Notes: a model not told the origin generated them from the letters alone. Shown: positions 1-5,878, counted from the stretch's first letter. The stretch is DNA of 8,061 bases from Dehalococcoidia bacterium (GCA_004377275.1 SOIC01000060.1:1-8061); one strand, 5' to 3'. Translations and numbers: made by a program.

Positions 1-150
1 GGTAGGCGTAGGTGTAGGTGTAGGTGTAGGTGTGGGTGTTGGTGTGGGGGTTGGAGTTGGAGTAGGTGTAGGCGTAGGTATTGTTGTTGGAGTAGGGGCA
101 GGAGTGGGAGTAGGCGTTAGGGATAGAGTTGGTGTAGGTGTCGGAGTGGG
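1..150. repeat. Hexamer-type tandem repeat encoding Thr-Pro
   Basis: The plus strand is a degenerate run of GTAGGT/GTGGGT/GTTGGT-like hexamers, most regular at 1-80 and interrupted around 80-130. On the minus strand each hexamer is one Thr-Pro pair. The third-position variation with the same amino acids argues for selection on the protein, not merely a recent slippage product. Gain or loss of whole hexamers would keep the reading frame. Confidence 0.85.
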
Positions 151-249
151 GGTCGCTTCTTTATCAAACCCGCCTGTGAGAGCGATCGCAGCAACCGTAG
201 CAATAGCAATAAGGAGGACAGCTATTGTCACGACAAGTGCGATTTTCAT
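1..249 (-). CDS. Thr-Pro-repeat exported/membrane-anchored protein, N-terminal part (runs off left edge)
   Basis: Function is not recognised. Reading the minus strand from an ATG at 247-249 gives 83 uninterrupted codons to the window edge. Residues 3-24 form one hydrophobic helix after a single Lys, which fits a signal peptide or N-terminal membrane anchor; there is no lipobox Cys. A short GGFDKEA segment follows, and from residue 33 the chain is almost pure Thr-Pro dipeptide, broken only by a few Leu, Ser, Ala and Ile residues. Such Thr-Pro tracts are known as extended, often glycosylated spacers in bacterial surface proteins, so the functional domain is probably beyond the left edge. A perfect GGAGG (256-260) lies 6 nt before the ATG, and a promoter candidate sits just upstream. 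The plus-strand Gly-Val reading frame here is a shadow of this repeat. That it is a gene is quite sure; its role is unknown. Confidence 0.8.
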   Translation of the reverse strand, partial: MKIALVVTIAVLLIAIATVAAIALTGGFDKEATPTPTPTPTLSLTPTPTPAPTPTTIPTPTPTPTPTPTPTPTPTPTPTPTPT

Positions 250-277
250 TGACTACCTCCACTCTATTGCGGTGATG

Positions 278-306
278 AGCGTACATCGGGGCTATCTGTT
301 TGTCAA
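278..306 (-). promoter_or_regulatory. Candidate sigma70-type promoter for the Thr-Pro protein gene
   Basis: On the minus strand a perfect TTGACA -35 (301-306) is followed after 17 nt by TACGCT (278-283), a weak 3-of-6 match to TATAAT. Transcription would start near 271, giving a leader of about 20 nt that contains the GGAGG ribosome site. Position and spacing are good; the poor -10 keeps confidence moderate. Confidence 0.45.
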
Positions 307-386
307 TCTGTACAGCCTTGGGAGAGCCAGGCCTCAGGTGGTCGACGATGAAAGTGGAGCCTGATAGAGATTCCGCCTCACCACTT

Positions 387-421
387 GTATCAGAGTTAGC
401 GGTGCGGGGAGGCTTTGATAC
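387..421. other. Inverted repeat, possible leader structure
   Basis: GTATCA (387-392) and TGATAC (416-421) are perfect 6-bp inverted arms enclosing a GC-rich 23-nt loop. An alternative pairing uses GCCTCACC at 375-382 against GGTG (401-404) and AGGC (410-413). No U-tract follows on either strand, so it is not an intrinsic terminator. It lies upstream of the promoter candidate for the Thr-Pro gene, so it would be in that gene's leader only if transcription starts further upstream. Confidence 0.25.
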
Positions 422-723
422 CCAACCATCGGGGGCTATTCCTGCCCCACGCTACCGCTCCAATTTCCCCTAAAACGCACCAAATTTAAAGAAATTAGCC
501 CCTTAAACTATTAAAACTAGGCACAATAGCAAATGATGAAAATAGCCCAGAATGAGCCGTTAGAGGGGATATAATATTTTGTGTCTCAAGATTTTGGTAA
601 AGCTTGATGAAGTATGTGAGATCAGTGCCTTGGGTTGGTATGTGATAACCTGACCGATCGTAACCCCACATATATGAATATATGAGATTCGTTTCTTTGA
701 TATTGGGGGATAACATTTTCATG

Positions 724-786
724 GGTAGGCGAGAGCATCCGCTCTCGCTTTACGGCAATGGGTCGGAGCAGATGCTCCGACCTACC
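724..786. repeat. REPIN-like pair of inverted REP hairpins
   Basis: Two similar units lie head-to-head. Each begins with GGTAGG and continues into a hairpin: unit 1 (plus strand, 724-748) has stem arms 729-736 and 741-748 with loop ATCC; unit 2 (minus strand, 786 back to 761) has arms 773-782 and 761-770. Aligned base by base, the units keep the GGTAGG foot and the inner GAGCATC segment, and differ at three consecutive stem pairs (C-G to T-A, G-C to C-G, A-T to G-C), each changed on both sides so pairing is kept. The GTAG tetranucleotide at the hairpin foot is the known mark of REP elements mobilised by RAYT (TnpA-REP) transposases. No transposase is in the window. It may also end transcripts coming from the helix-turn-helix gene. 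Confidence 0.75.
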
Positions 787-851
787 ATATTCTGGCAATA
801 TAAGCCCGGTTTCTTAGCTAATTCAGCCGGCGGCTTCCGTTTTTACCCTGA

Positions 852-1223
852 CTAGATATAACCTCCTATTTTTATTTGTACTTTGAGCAGTCGTCTCCAC
901 CATGACCTGCGTGGAGCAGTCAACAACCTGACCTGGTTCTCCAGAGAACGTATGCGCTCTTGCGCCGCGCCCAGTTGACCGGCAAGCTGTAGGTTTCTTT
1001 CCTGTAGCTCCCTGAGCATGTCCATACCCTGGGTAGTGCCTTTGTCCAGGGGTTTTTGGACTGCCAGGCTGGGTGGAATTTCCAGGATGCGGTATTCGCT
1101 TCCGTATTTGCCAGCGCGAAGCTCAGCGGGGAGCTTGCCGTCCTTGACAAGCCGCCTCACCGTTTTTGGGGATACCCCAATTGCGGATGCGGCTTCTTTT
1201 ATGGATAGGCCCTGGTTTGACAT
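852..1223 (-). CDS. Small helix-turn-helix (MerR/excisionase-like) DNA-binding protein with coiled coil
   Basis: The 123-residue product is probably a DNA-binding regulator. Residues 6-27 (LSIKEAASAIGVSPKTVRRL) form a typical helix-turn-helix of the MerR/excisionase (HTH_17) type, and residues 28-48, with KYGSEYRI, look like the following wing. Residues 66-102 are heptad-rich (LRELQERN, LENQVRLL) and predict a dimerising coiled coil. The C-terminus has a basic Trp-rich patch, RRSWWRRLLK (105-114), a layout also seen in small HTH/coiled-coil proteins of plasmids and phages. The gene sits 66 bp after the trxB stop in the same direction but has its own near-consensus promoter. No good Shine-Dalgarno sequence precedes the ATG and the predicted leader is only about 7 nt, suggesting a near-leaderless mRNA. 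Regulator of its own promoter or of neighbours is possible; the target is not known. Confidence 0.8.
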   Translation of the reverse strand: MSNQGLSIKEAASAIGVSPKTVRRLVKDGKLPAELRAGKYGSEYRILEIPPSLAVQKPLDKGTTQGMDMLRELQERNLQLAGQLGAAQERIRSLENQVRLLTAPRRSWWRRLLKVQIKIGGYI

Positions 1224-1234
1224 CGGTATTGGCT

Positions 1235-1268
1235 AAGGGTATACCCAGGGCAAGGGTTTTGTCAAGGG
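1235..1268. promoter_or_regulatory. Putative operator: GGGTATACCC palindrome and three CCCTT iterations
   Basis: A perfect 10-bp palindrome GGGTATACCC (1237-1246) covers the -10 element. On the minus strand CCCTT occurs three times (1264-1268, 1252-1256, 1235-1239), the first two as CCCTTG. They overlap the -35, the spacer and the -10. The arrangement would suit autorepression by the downstream helix-turn-helix protein. That link is inference from position only. Confidence 0.4.
1238..1265 (-). promoter_or_regulatory. Strong promoter of the helix-turn-helix gene
   Basis: On the minus strand a perfect TTGACA -35 (1260-1265) is followed after 16 nt by TATACC (1238-1243, 4 of 6 to consensus). 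The -10 ends only 14 nt before the ATG at 1221-1223, so the transcript start should be about 7 nt from the start codon. This separates the gene from the upstream operon. Confidence 0.6.
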
Positions 1269-1289
1269 GTTGTTAGACTGATTCGATTA

Positions 1290-2210
1290 TTACTGTTGAA
1301 TAAGGAATTTCTCTGCGGAAATTGCAGCGGTAGCTCCATCTCCGGCGGCGGTGATGGCTTGTCGTGAAGAGTTTTTGCGGATATCGCCCGCAGCAAAGAT
1401 ACCCTTTATCTCTGTTTCCATCCGCCCATCGGTAGGAATGCGGCCCTCTTCATCTAGGGAAAGGAGCTTCCCGATGCAATCGGTATTGGGGCGTTGTCCC
1501 ACATAGATAAAGGCCGCTGATGCCTCTATGGTCGAGGTGGAGCCCGTTTTTACATTGCGCACCCTGAGCCCGGTGACCCGCTCATTGCCCAGGATTTCCT
1601 CGACCACCGTGTCCCAGAGGAAAGCCATTTTTTTATTGGCGAAGGCTCTCTCCTGGAGGAGCCTTGAGGCGCGAAGCTGATCGCGGCGGTGAATCAGGAT
1701 CACCTCGGAGGCAAATCTGGTGAGCAGGATCCCCTCCTCCACCGCTGAGTCCCCGCCACCGACCACGGCCACCACACGATCCTTAAAGAAGGGGCCATCG
1801 CAGGTGGCACAATAGGACACCCCTTTGCCCGAGAGTCGTTCCTCCCCGGGCACGCCAAGCCGGTTGAACTCGGCGCCGGTGGCAATGATCACCGCGTTTG
1901 CCAAATAGTCGCCCTCGGTGGTTTCAATCACAGTTCCTCCCATGGCGAGTGCGATCCCGTAAACCTCGGCAGCGACGGTCTCCAGGCCATATTCTTTGGC
2001 CTGCCGGTGCATGAGCTCACCAAGCTCCAGTCCCGAGATGCCATCAGGGAAGCCGGGGTAGTTTTCCACGTGCGCGGCATTGGCGATCTGACCGCCAAAG
2101 ATGCCCTTTTCAATAAGCAGGGTGCGCAGCCGGGCTCTGGATGCATAGAGCCCTGCGGTCAAGCCCGCCGGCCCGCCCCCCACAATAATCACCTCATAGG
2201 TGTTACCCAT
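1290..2210 (-). CDS. trxB: Thioredoxin reductase (NADPH, FAD-dependent)
   Basis: This cytosolic flavoenzyme passes electrons from NADPH through FAD and a redox-active disulfide to thioredoxin. The 306 residues match the usual length of low-molecular-weight bacterial TrxB. Visible marks are the FAD-binding GGGPAG (11-16), the active-site CATC (134-137) in the classic CATCDG context, the NADPH-binding GGGDSA (151-156) with HRR (174-176), and the second FAD motif GIFAAGD (270-276). The ATG at 2208-2210 has GAGG 6 nt upstream. It is the last gene of the five-gene operon, 21 bp after trxA, so reductase and substrate are co-expressed. Ferredoxin- or flavodoxin-type reductases share this fold, but the HRR motif favours NADPH. 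Confidence 0.95.
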   Translation of the reverse strand: MGNTYEVIIVGGGPAGLTAGLYASRARLRTLLIEKGIFGGQIANAAHVENYPGFPDGISGLELGELMHRQAKEYGLETVAAEVYGIALAMGGTVIETTEGDYLANAVIIATGAEFNRLGVPGEERLSGKGVSYCATCDGPFFKDRVVAVVGGGDSAVEEGILLTRFASEVILIHRRDQLRASRLLQERAFANKKMAFLWDTVVEEILGNERVTGLRVRNVKTGSTSTIEASAAFIYVGQRPNTDCIGKLLSLDEEGRIPTDGRMETEIKGIFAAGDIRKNSSRQAITAAGDGATAAISAEKFLIQQ

Positions 2211-2231
2211 AGCCAGCCTCGCAGGGTGCCG

Positions 2232-2564
2232 CTAATTGGTGCTGAGGATTTCGTCTAAAGCCTTCTTGAGCTCGGCTTTAGGTCTGAAGCCAACGATCTG
2301 GCTCATTGGCTTGCCGTCTTTAAACAGAAGCATGGTGGGGATGGCGGAAATGCCATACTTGGTGGCATTCCGGGGGCCCTCATCGACATTTAGTCTGGCA
2401 ATGCCTAACCTCCCTTTATACTCCTCTGCTAGGTCATCTAGTATCGGGGCCACCGCTTTGCATGGGGCGCACCAGGGGGCCCAAAAATCCACCAGTATCG
2501 GTGTTTCCGCCTGAAGCACCGTTTGGTCAAAGGTGTTGTCGTCAATATCCACTGGTTTTACCAT
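2232..2564 (-). CDS. trxA: Thioredoxin
   Basis: This small cytosolic protein disulfide reductase is the partner of the adjacent trxB. The 110 residues are the standard thioredoxin length. The active site is WCAPC (Cys32, Cys35) in the context FWAPWCAPCK, so the usual Gly between the cysteines is Ala, a natural variant that keeps both cysteines. The cis-proline loop AIPT (Pro76) and the FKDGKP turn (81-86) are present, and there is no signal peptide. The ATG at 2562-2564 has AAGGGG (2570-2575) 5 nt upstream. It lies 15 bp after plsX and 21 bp before trxB. Clients could include any thiol protein; proximity to the cysteine-rich activase in the same operon is suggestive only. Confidence 0.95.
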   Translation of the reverse strand: MVKPVDIDDNTFDQTVLQAETPILVDFWAPWCAPCKAVAPILDDLAEEYKGRLGIARLNVDEGPRNATKYGISAIPTMLLFKDGKPMSQIVGFRPKAELKKALDEILSTN

Positions 2565-2579
2565 AATTACCCCTTTCCG

Positions 2580-3545
2580 TTAGCTAATCCCCTTCTTAAT
2601 CGCCTCCACCACCCCCTGCTCCACCGCCCGTTTCGCCATGAAGACGGCGCTCTTAATTGCCTTGGCCTCGCTGTGCCCGTGGGCGATGATCACATTCCCG
2701 TTTACCCCCAGGAGGGGCACCCCACCGTGCTCGGCGGAATCCAGGGCCTGGATCGCAGTGCGAATGCTACGCTCCACGATCATCCTGAACAAGGGTAATC
2801 GTGCGAGCTCCTGGCGCAACGACTGGATTATCATCTCCCCGATCCCCTCGCCAGTCTTAAGCACCACATTGCCGGTGAAACCGTCGGTGACGATCACGTC
2901 AGCGACACTGCGGGGGATATCATTTCCCTCCACGTTGCCCACGAAGTTCAGGCCGGTGTCTTTCAGCAGCTGGTGGGTCTCGCGCACCAGAAGGTTCCCC
3001 TTGTTCTCTTCCACCCCGTTTGAGAGGAGGCCAATTCGCGGGCGTTTCAGTCCGAAAATCCTTTCCATATAAACGCTGCCCATTTGAGCAAATTGAACCA
3101 GCTGGCTCGGTTTGCAATCGGCGTTGGCTCCTAAATCGATCAGGAGCACGGAGTGCCAGGGGAGGACAAAGAGGAAGCCCAGGGCGGGGCGCTCAATCCC
3201 CTCGATACGCTTTAGGGTAAGCGTGGCGGCGGCCATTACCGCCCCACTATTGCCTGCCGAGACAAAGGCGGAGGCATTGCCATTTTTTAGGAGGTTTATG
3301 CCCACTACAATGGAGGAATCCTGCTTCTCGCGCACCGCCTGAGTGGGGTGATCCTCAAACTCCACCACCTCACTGGCATCAGCAATGGAGATATCAGAGC
3401 GATGATCTTTTAGCTCCGCCGCAATGGCGCTCCGTTTGCCTACCAGCACCACCTCTACCCCTAGCTCGCGGGTAGCTGCTAATGCTCCCCGCACTACCTC
3501 TCGGGGAGCATTTTCACCTCCCATAGCATCCAAGGCGATTCTCAT
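2580..3545 (-). CDS. plsX: Phosphate acyltransferase PlsX (acyl-ACP:phosphate)
   Basis: PlsX converts acyl-ACP and phosphate into acyl-phosphate, which PlsY uses to make lysophosphatidic acid, the first step of phospholipid synthesis; it acts in the cytosol at the membrane face. The product is 321 residues, in the family range. Conserved stretches are DAMGG (6-10) at the N-terminus, SAGNSGA (96-102), DLGANADCKP (137-146), GNVEGNDI (203-210), VTDGFTGNV (219-227) and GVPLLGVNG (275-283). The open frame extends 65 codons upstream, but that part is antisense-free coding sequence of the preceding gene in another frame. The ATG at 3543-3545 matches the family start and lies 1 nt after the upstream stop (TAAGATG), implying translational coupling. 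plsX usually neighbours rpmF or fab genes; here it sits between an activase and thioredoxin genes. Confidence 0.95.
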   Translation of the reverse strand: MRIALDAMGGENAPREVVRGALAATRELGVEVVLVGKRSAIAAELKDHRSDISIADASEVVEFEDHPTQAVREKQDSSIVVGINLLKNGNASAFVSAGNSGAVMAAATLTLKRIEGIERPALGFLFVLPWHSVLLIDLGANADCKPSQLVQFAQMGSVYMERIFGLKRPRIGLLSNGVEENKGNLLVRETHQLLKDTGLNFVGNVEGNDIPRSVADVIVTDGFTGNVVLKTGEGIGEMIIQSLRQELARLPLFRMIVERSIRTAIQALDSAEHGGVPLLGVNGNVIIAHGHSEAKAIKSAVFMAKRAVEQGVVEAIKKGIS

Positions 3546-3546
3546 C

Positions 3547-4521
3547 TTAAGTGCTCTCGCTTTCCCATAGGTCGCATCGCCCACCCCATCGGGCAAGCAC
3601 CTTGCCCTCCCCGAAGACCTGAGAGATCTCACACACACTGGGGCAGGCCTTGCATTCGAAGGAGGAGGTGCGAAAATTGGCTTCCGCCGCCGTGAACCCT
3701 TTGAACCTTGTCCCGTTGCCCCGAATCGCCATCTCCTCATGGGTAAGAAGCGCTACCCCAACGGCCCCCAGCACCTCATGGTGGGGGGGCACGATTACCT
3801 TGGTGCCCAGGGTTTCCTCGAAAGCCCTCACCATGCCCTGGTTAAAGGCGACACCCCCTTGAAACACGATGGGGGGCCGAATCTCCATTCCCAGGCCTAC
3901 ATTGTTCAGGAAATTTCGTACCAGGGCCTGGCAAAGGCCGTAGGTAATATCCTCGATGTTATGCCCCATTTGCTGCTTATGGATCATGTCTGACTCGGCG
4001 AAGACGGTGCACCGCCCGGCGATGCGCACCGACTTTTTACTCTGAAGCGCCTCCTTGCTGAAATCCTCGATCTGCATATTCAGGCGTTGCGCCTGCTGAT
4101 CGAGGAAGCTTCCCGTGCCCGCAGCGCAAACCGTGTTCATCCCAAAGTCGGTAACGATGCCCTCTCTAATCATGATCATCTTTGAGTCCTGCCCCCCGAT
4201 CTCGATAACGGTCTGCACATCGGGGACGAAGTGAACTGCGGCCACCGCCTGGGAGCTGATCTCGTTCTTGACAATATCGGCGCTCACCATCACCCCCGCC
4301 AGGTAGCGTGCGCTCCCCGTGGTGCCCACGCCTTTAATCCGGGCCTCCGCAGGTAGCCTTGTCGCCAGCTCTTTAAGGCCCTGCTGGATCATGGCGATGG
4401 GCCTGCCCTGGGTGCGCAGATAGAGGGAGGTAACGAGCCGGTCCTCCTCATCGAGCGCCGCAAGCTTGGTGGTCACCGAGCCCACATCGATGCCTAAGTA
4501 CATCCCGTTATTTAGAGGCAA
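3547..4521 (-). CDS. BadF/BadG/BcrA/HgdC-type ATPase, 2-hydroxyacyl-CoA dehydratase activase-like
   Basis: Members of this family are homodimeric iron-sulfur ATPases that inject a low-potential electron into 2-hydroxyacyl-CoA dehydratases or benzoyl-CoA reductases. The ASKHA fold shows in LGIDVGSVTTK (9-19), the acidic IEIGGQDSK (106-114), and FQGGVAFN (220-227). The two cysteines that bind the shared [4Fe-4S] cluster are present: NTVCAAGTGSF (Cys132) and AGRCTVFAESD (Cys171). After the ATPase core there is an extra segment with CKACPSVC (Cys290, 293, 297) and GGRC (Cys316), a likely second metal or cluster site resembling that in larger activase-related proteins. The start is TTG at 4519-4521, chosen because AAGGAGG (4528-4534) is 6 nt upstream; the in-frame ATG six codons later has no comparable site. 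It overlaps the M20 gene by 14 bp. No dehydratase subunit lies in the window, so the exact client is open. Confidence 0.85.
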   Translation of the reverse strand: MPLNNGMYLGIDVGSVTTKLAALDEEDRLVTSLYLRTQGRPIAMIQQGLKELATRLPAEARIKGVGTTGSARYLAGVMVSADIVKNEISSQAVAAVHFVPDVQTVIEIGGQDSKMIMIREGIVTDFGMNTVCAAGTGSFLDQQAQRLNMQIEDFSKEALQSKKSVRIAGRCTVFAESDMIHKQQMGHNIEDITYGLCQALVRNFLNNVGLGMEIRPPIVFQGGVAFNQGMVRAFEETLGTKVIVPPHHEVLGAVGVALLTHEEMAIRGNGTRFKGFTAAEANFRTSSFECKACPSVCEISQVFGEGKVLARWGGRCDLWESEST

Positions 4522-5674
4522 AAAACTCCTCCTTGATCCTGGCCATTATCTCCGGCTGGCCAAGCAGGTCCACCACTGTCATCGCCAGGGCCTTCGCCCC
4601 ATCGAAGAGCCCGCGATTTCCCTCCGCAGTGGCCGCTGCCGCGGCGAACTCCGGGGAGTGGAGCAAAACATCCAGTGGGGCGATGGCTACCATAGGGTGA
4701 ATGGTGGGCAACAACGCGCTCACATTGCCCACGTCGCTGGAGCCAAGCGCTGTCTCTGAGGGGGGGCCTAAATTGCGTCCCAGGGTCTCCATATTCTTGG
4801 AGAATACCTCTGCCAGAGCAAAGTTGGTCTTGAGCGGGGCATAGTATGCAGTCCACTTGTACTCCAGGCGAGCCCCCGTAGCCAGAGAGGCTGCCTTAAA
4901 ACAGTTTAGCACTTTCTCCCTCAATTCATCAAGGTAGGTCTTATCCTCGGCGCGCACCAGGAAGCTCCCCGCAGTATAGGCGGGCACGATATTTGCTGCC
5001 TCGCCCCCCTGGGTAATGATGCCGTGGATGCGCGCCTGCTCCCTGATATGCTGCCGGAGAGAATTGATCCCGCTAAAGGCCTGGATCATCGCTTCCAGGG
5101 CATTGACCCCTTCTTGGGGATATGCGGCGGCGTGGGCCGCTTTGCCTTTAAACTCCACCTCCAGACCGATGCAGGCCAGGGCTTTGATGCTTGACATGTC
5201 CGCCACGCTGGGGTGCACGATCATGGCGGCATCTATATCTTCGAAGGCGCCCCGTTCCGCCATGATCACCTTGCCCCCATAAAGCTCCTCGGCGGGGGTG
5301 CCGATAACGACCACGCTACCTCCCACCTCGTCGATGGCACCCCTTAAGGCAACGGCGGCGCCCACCGCAGCGGTAGCGATTATGTTGTGGCCGCAGGCGT
5401 GTCCCACCTTGGGTAGGGCATCGTATTCCGCAAGAAGGGCGATGGTCGGTTTCCCCGAGCCATAGCTCCCGCGAAAAGCGGTGGCCAGCTGGCAAATCCC
5501 CTTTTCGACCTTAAAACCGTTTCTCTCCAGGTACTCCGTCAGCCAACCGGATGCCTTTACCTCATGGAAACCGAGCTCGGGGTTTTGGTGAATCCTCAGG
5601 CTCAGCTCAATAAGCTCCTCTCGGTGAGCATCCACCCCCCCGGTCGCCATCGCTTTCAGCTTCTCTATATCCAT
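4508..5674 (-). CDS. M20 family amidohydrolase/peptidase (AbgB-like)
   Basis: This is a cytosolic dinuclear metal amidohydrolase of the M20 family, subfamily M20D, whose members cleave amide-linked amino acids (for example p-aminobenzoyl-glutamate or N-acyl amino acids). The 388 residues fit the family. Motifs in order are HQNPELGFHE (29-38), LLAEYDALPKVGHACGHN (80-97, with likely metal ligands Cys94 and His96), GTPAEE (125-130, Glu129/Glu130), the ligand His154 in VHP, the dimerisation-domain AAHAAAYP (179-186), GSSDVGNVS (311-319) and LHSPEF (338-343, ligand His339). There is no signal peptide. The ATG at 5672-5674 has a modest AAGGG 8 nt upstream. As first gene of the operon it follows a divergent control region. 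It resembles AbgB-like hydrolases more than carboxypeptidases or succinyl-diaminopimelate desuccinylase, but the substrate cannot be told from sequence. Confidence 0.88.
   Translation of the reverse strand: MDIEKLKAMATGGVDAHREELIELSLRIHQNPELGFHEVKASGWLTEYLERNGFKVEKGICQLATAFRGSYGSGKPTIALLAEYDALPKVGHACGHNIIATAAVGAAVALRGAIDEVGGSVVVIGTPAEELYGGKVIMAERGAFEDIDAAMIVHPSVADMSSIKALACIGLEVEFKGKAAHAAAYPQEGVNALEAMIQAFSGINSLRQHIREQARIHGIITQGGEAANIVPAYTAGSFLVRAEDKTYLDELREKVLNCFKAASLATGARLEYKWTAYYAPLKTNFALAEVFSKNMETLGRNLGPPSETALGSSDVGNVSALLPTIHPMVAIAPLDVLLHSPEFAAAAATAEGNRGLFDGAKALAMTVVDLLGQPEIMARIKEEFFASK
4526..4534 (-). promoter_or_regulatory. Strong ribosome binding site that fixes the TTG start of the activase
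   Basis: AAGGAGGAG on the minus strand lies inside the last codons of the M20 gene and ends 4 nt before the TTG (AAGGAGG core 6 nt away). It favours the TTG at 4519-4521 over the ATG at 4501-4503. Confidence 0.7.
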
Positions 5675-5708
5675 TTTTTCGCCCTTAACCCACGTTCTTT
5701 TTGGACCG

Positions 5709-5759
5709 TCGCTTTGATATTAGAGATCGGCTTATAGTAACCGAGCGACCAGAACGAAA
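5709..5759. repeat. Diverged direct repeat, copy A
   Basis: Positions 5709-5733 match 7957-7981 at 22 of 25 positions, and the alignment continues without gaps to 5759/8007 with scattered agreement ending in ACGAAA. Copy A lies 35-85 bp upstream of the M20 start. Its function is unknown. Confidence 0.55.
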
Positions 5760-5773
5760 TACCCTCGGCGATT

Positions 5774-5802
5774 ATTATAAACCGATGAAGCAGACATTTC
5801 TA
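5774..5802 (-). promoter_or_regulatory. Candidate promoter of the M20-activase-plsX-trxA-trxB operon
   Basis: On the minus strand TAGAAA (5797-5802, 4 of 6 to TTGACA) is followed after 17 nt by a perfect TATAAT (5774-5779). Transcription would begin near 5767 and leave a leader of about 93 nt before the M20 ATG, containing the repeat copy at 5709-5759. It is back-to-back with the glycohydrolase promoter. Confidence 0.5.
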
Positions 5803-5823
5803 GCTCCAATGAGGGACTTGGTA

Positions 5824-5852
5824 TTGACCCAAGACCAGCAGCAAGGTATAAT
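5824..5852 (+). promoter_or_regulatory. Near-consensus promoter of the ADP-ribosylglycohydrolase gene
   Basis: TTGACC (5824-5829, 5 of 6 to the -35 consensus) is followed after exactly 17 nt by a perfect TATAAT (5847-5852). Transcription should start near 5859, about 20 nt before the GTG start chosen for the gene. This is the strongest promoter in the window. Confidence 0.75.
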
Positions 5853-5866
5853 TTCGCCGCCTCTTG

Positions 5867-5876
5867 AAGGTGAGGG
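5867..5876 (+). promoter_or_regulatory. Ribosome binding site that favours the GTG start at 5879
   Basis: AAGGTGAGGG lies 2-11 nt before GTG at 5879-5881, with the AAGG core 8 nt away. The in-frame TTG at 5864 would lie only about 5 nt from the predicted transcript start and has no ribosome site, so GTG is preferred. Confidence 0.55.
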
Positions 5877-5878
5877 AA

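Larger units (their letters stand above)
250..851. other. Gene-poor intergenic stretch
   Basis: No convincing gene is seen between the Thr-Pro protein start and the helix-turn-helix gene stop. The stretch holds the promoter candidate at 278-306, several short inverted repeats at 375-448 (GTATCA 387-392 with TGATAC 416-421; GGGGC 432-436 with GCCCC 444-448; GCCTCACC 375-382 partly pairing with GGTG and AGGC at 401-413), an AT-rich segment at about 480-720 that differs from the neighbouring genes, and the REPIN-like element at 724-786. A 75-codon open frame in the AT-rich part (495-722, minus) lacks a ribosome site and a recognisable domain. I could not match the inverted repeats to a known riboswitch. 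Confidence 0.6.

Noticed and set aside
32..364. Plus-strand open frame starting with a Gly-Val repeat
   Set aside because: It is the antisense of the Thr-Pro repeat. The minus strand has the signal-peptide-like start and a perfect ribosome site.
387..448. Possible riboswitch in the leader of the Thr-Pro gene
   Set aside because: Several inverted repeats occur, and a CAAAGCCTCC stretch recalls part of the cyclic-di-GMP-I aptamer, but the rest of that consensus is missing.
432..448. Hairpin GGGGC/GCCCC as an intrinsic terminator
   Set aside because: No T-run follows on either strand and the stem is only 5 bp.
495..722. 75-codon open frame on the minus strand in the AT-rich stretch
   Set aside because: No ribosome site before the ATG, no recognisable domain, composition unlike the neighbouring genes, and its start abuts the REPIN hairpins. 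A decayed gene cannot be excluded.
3546..3740. 65-codon N-terminal extension of plsX
   Set aside because: It overlaps the activase coding region in another frame and lacks family similarity; the conserved PlsX N-terminus begins at the ATG at 3543-3545.
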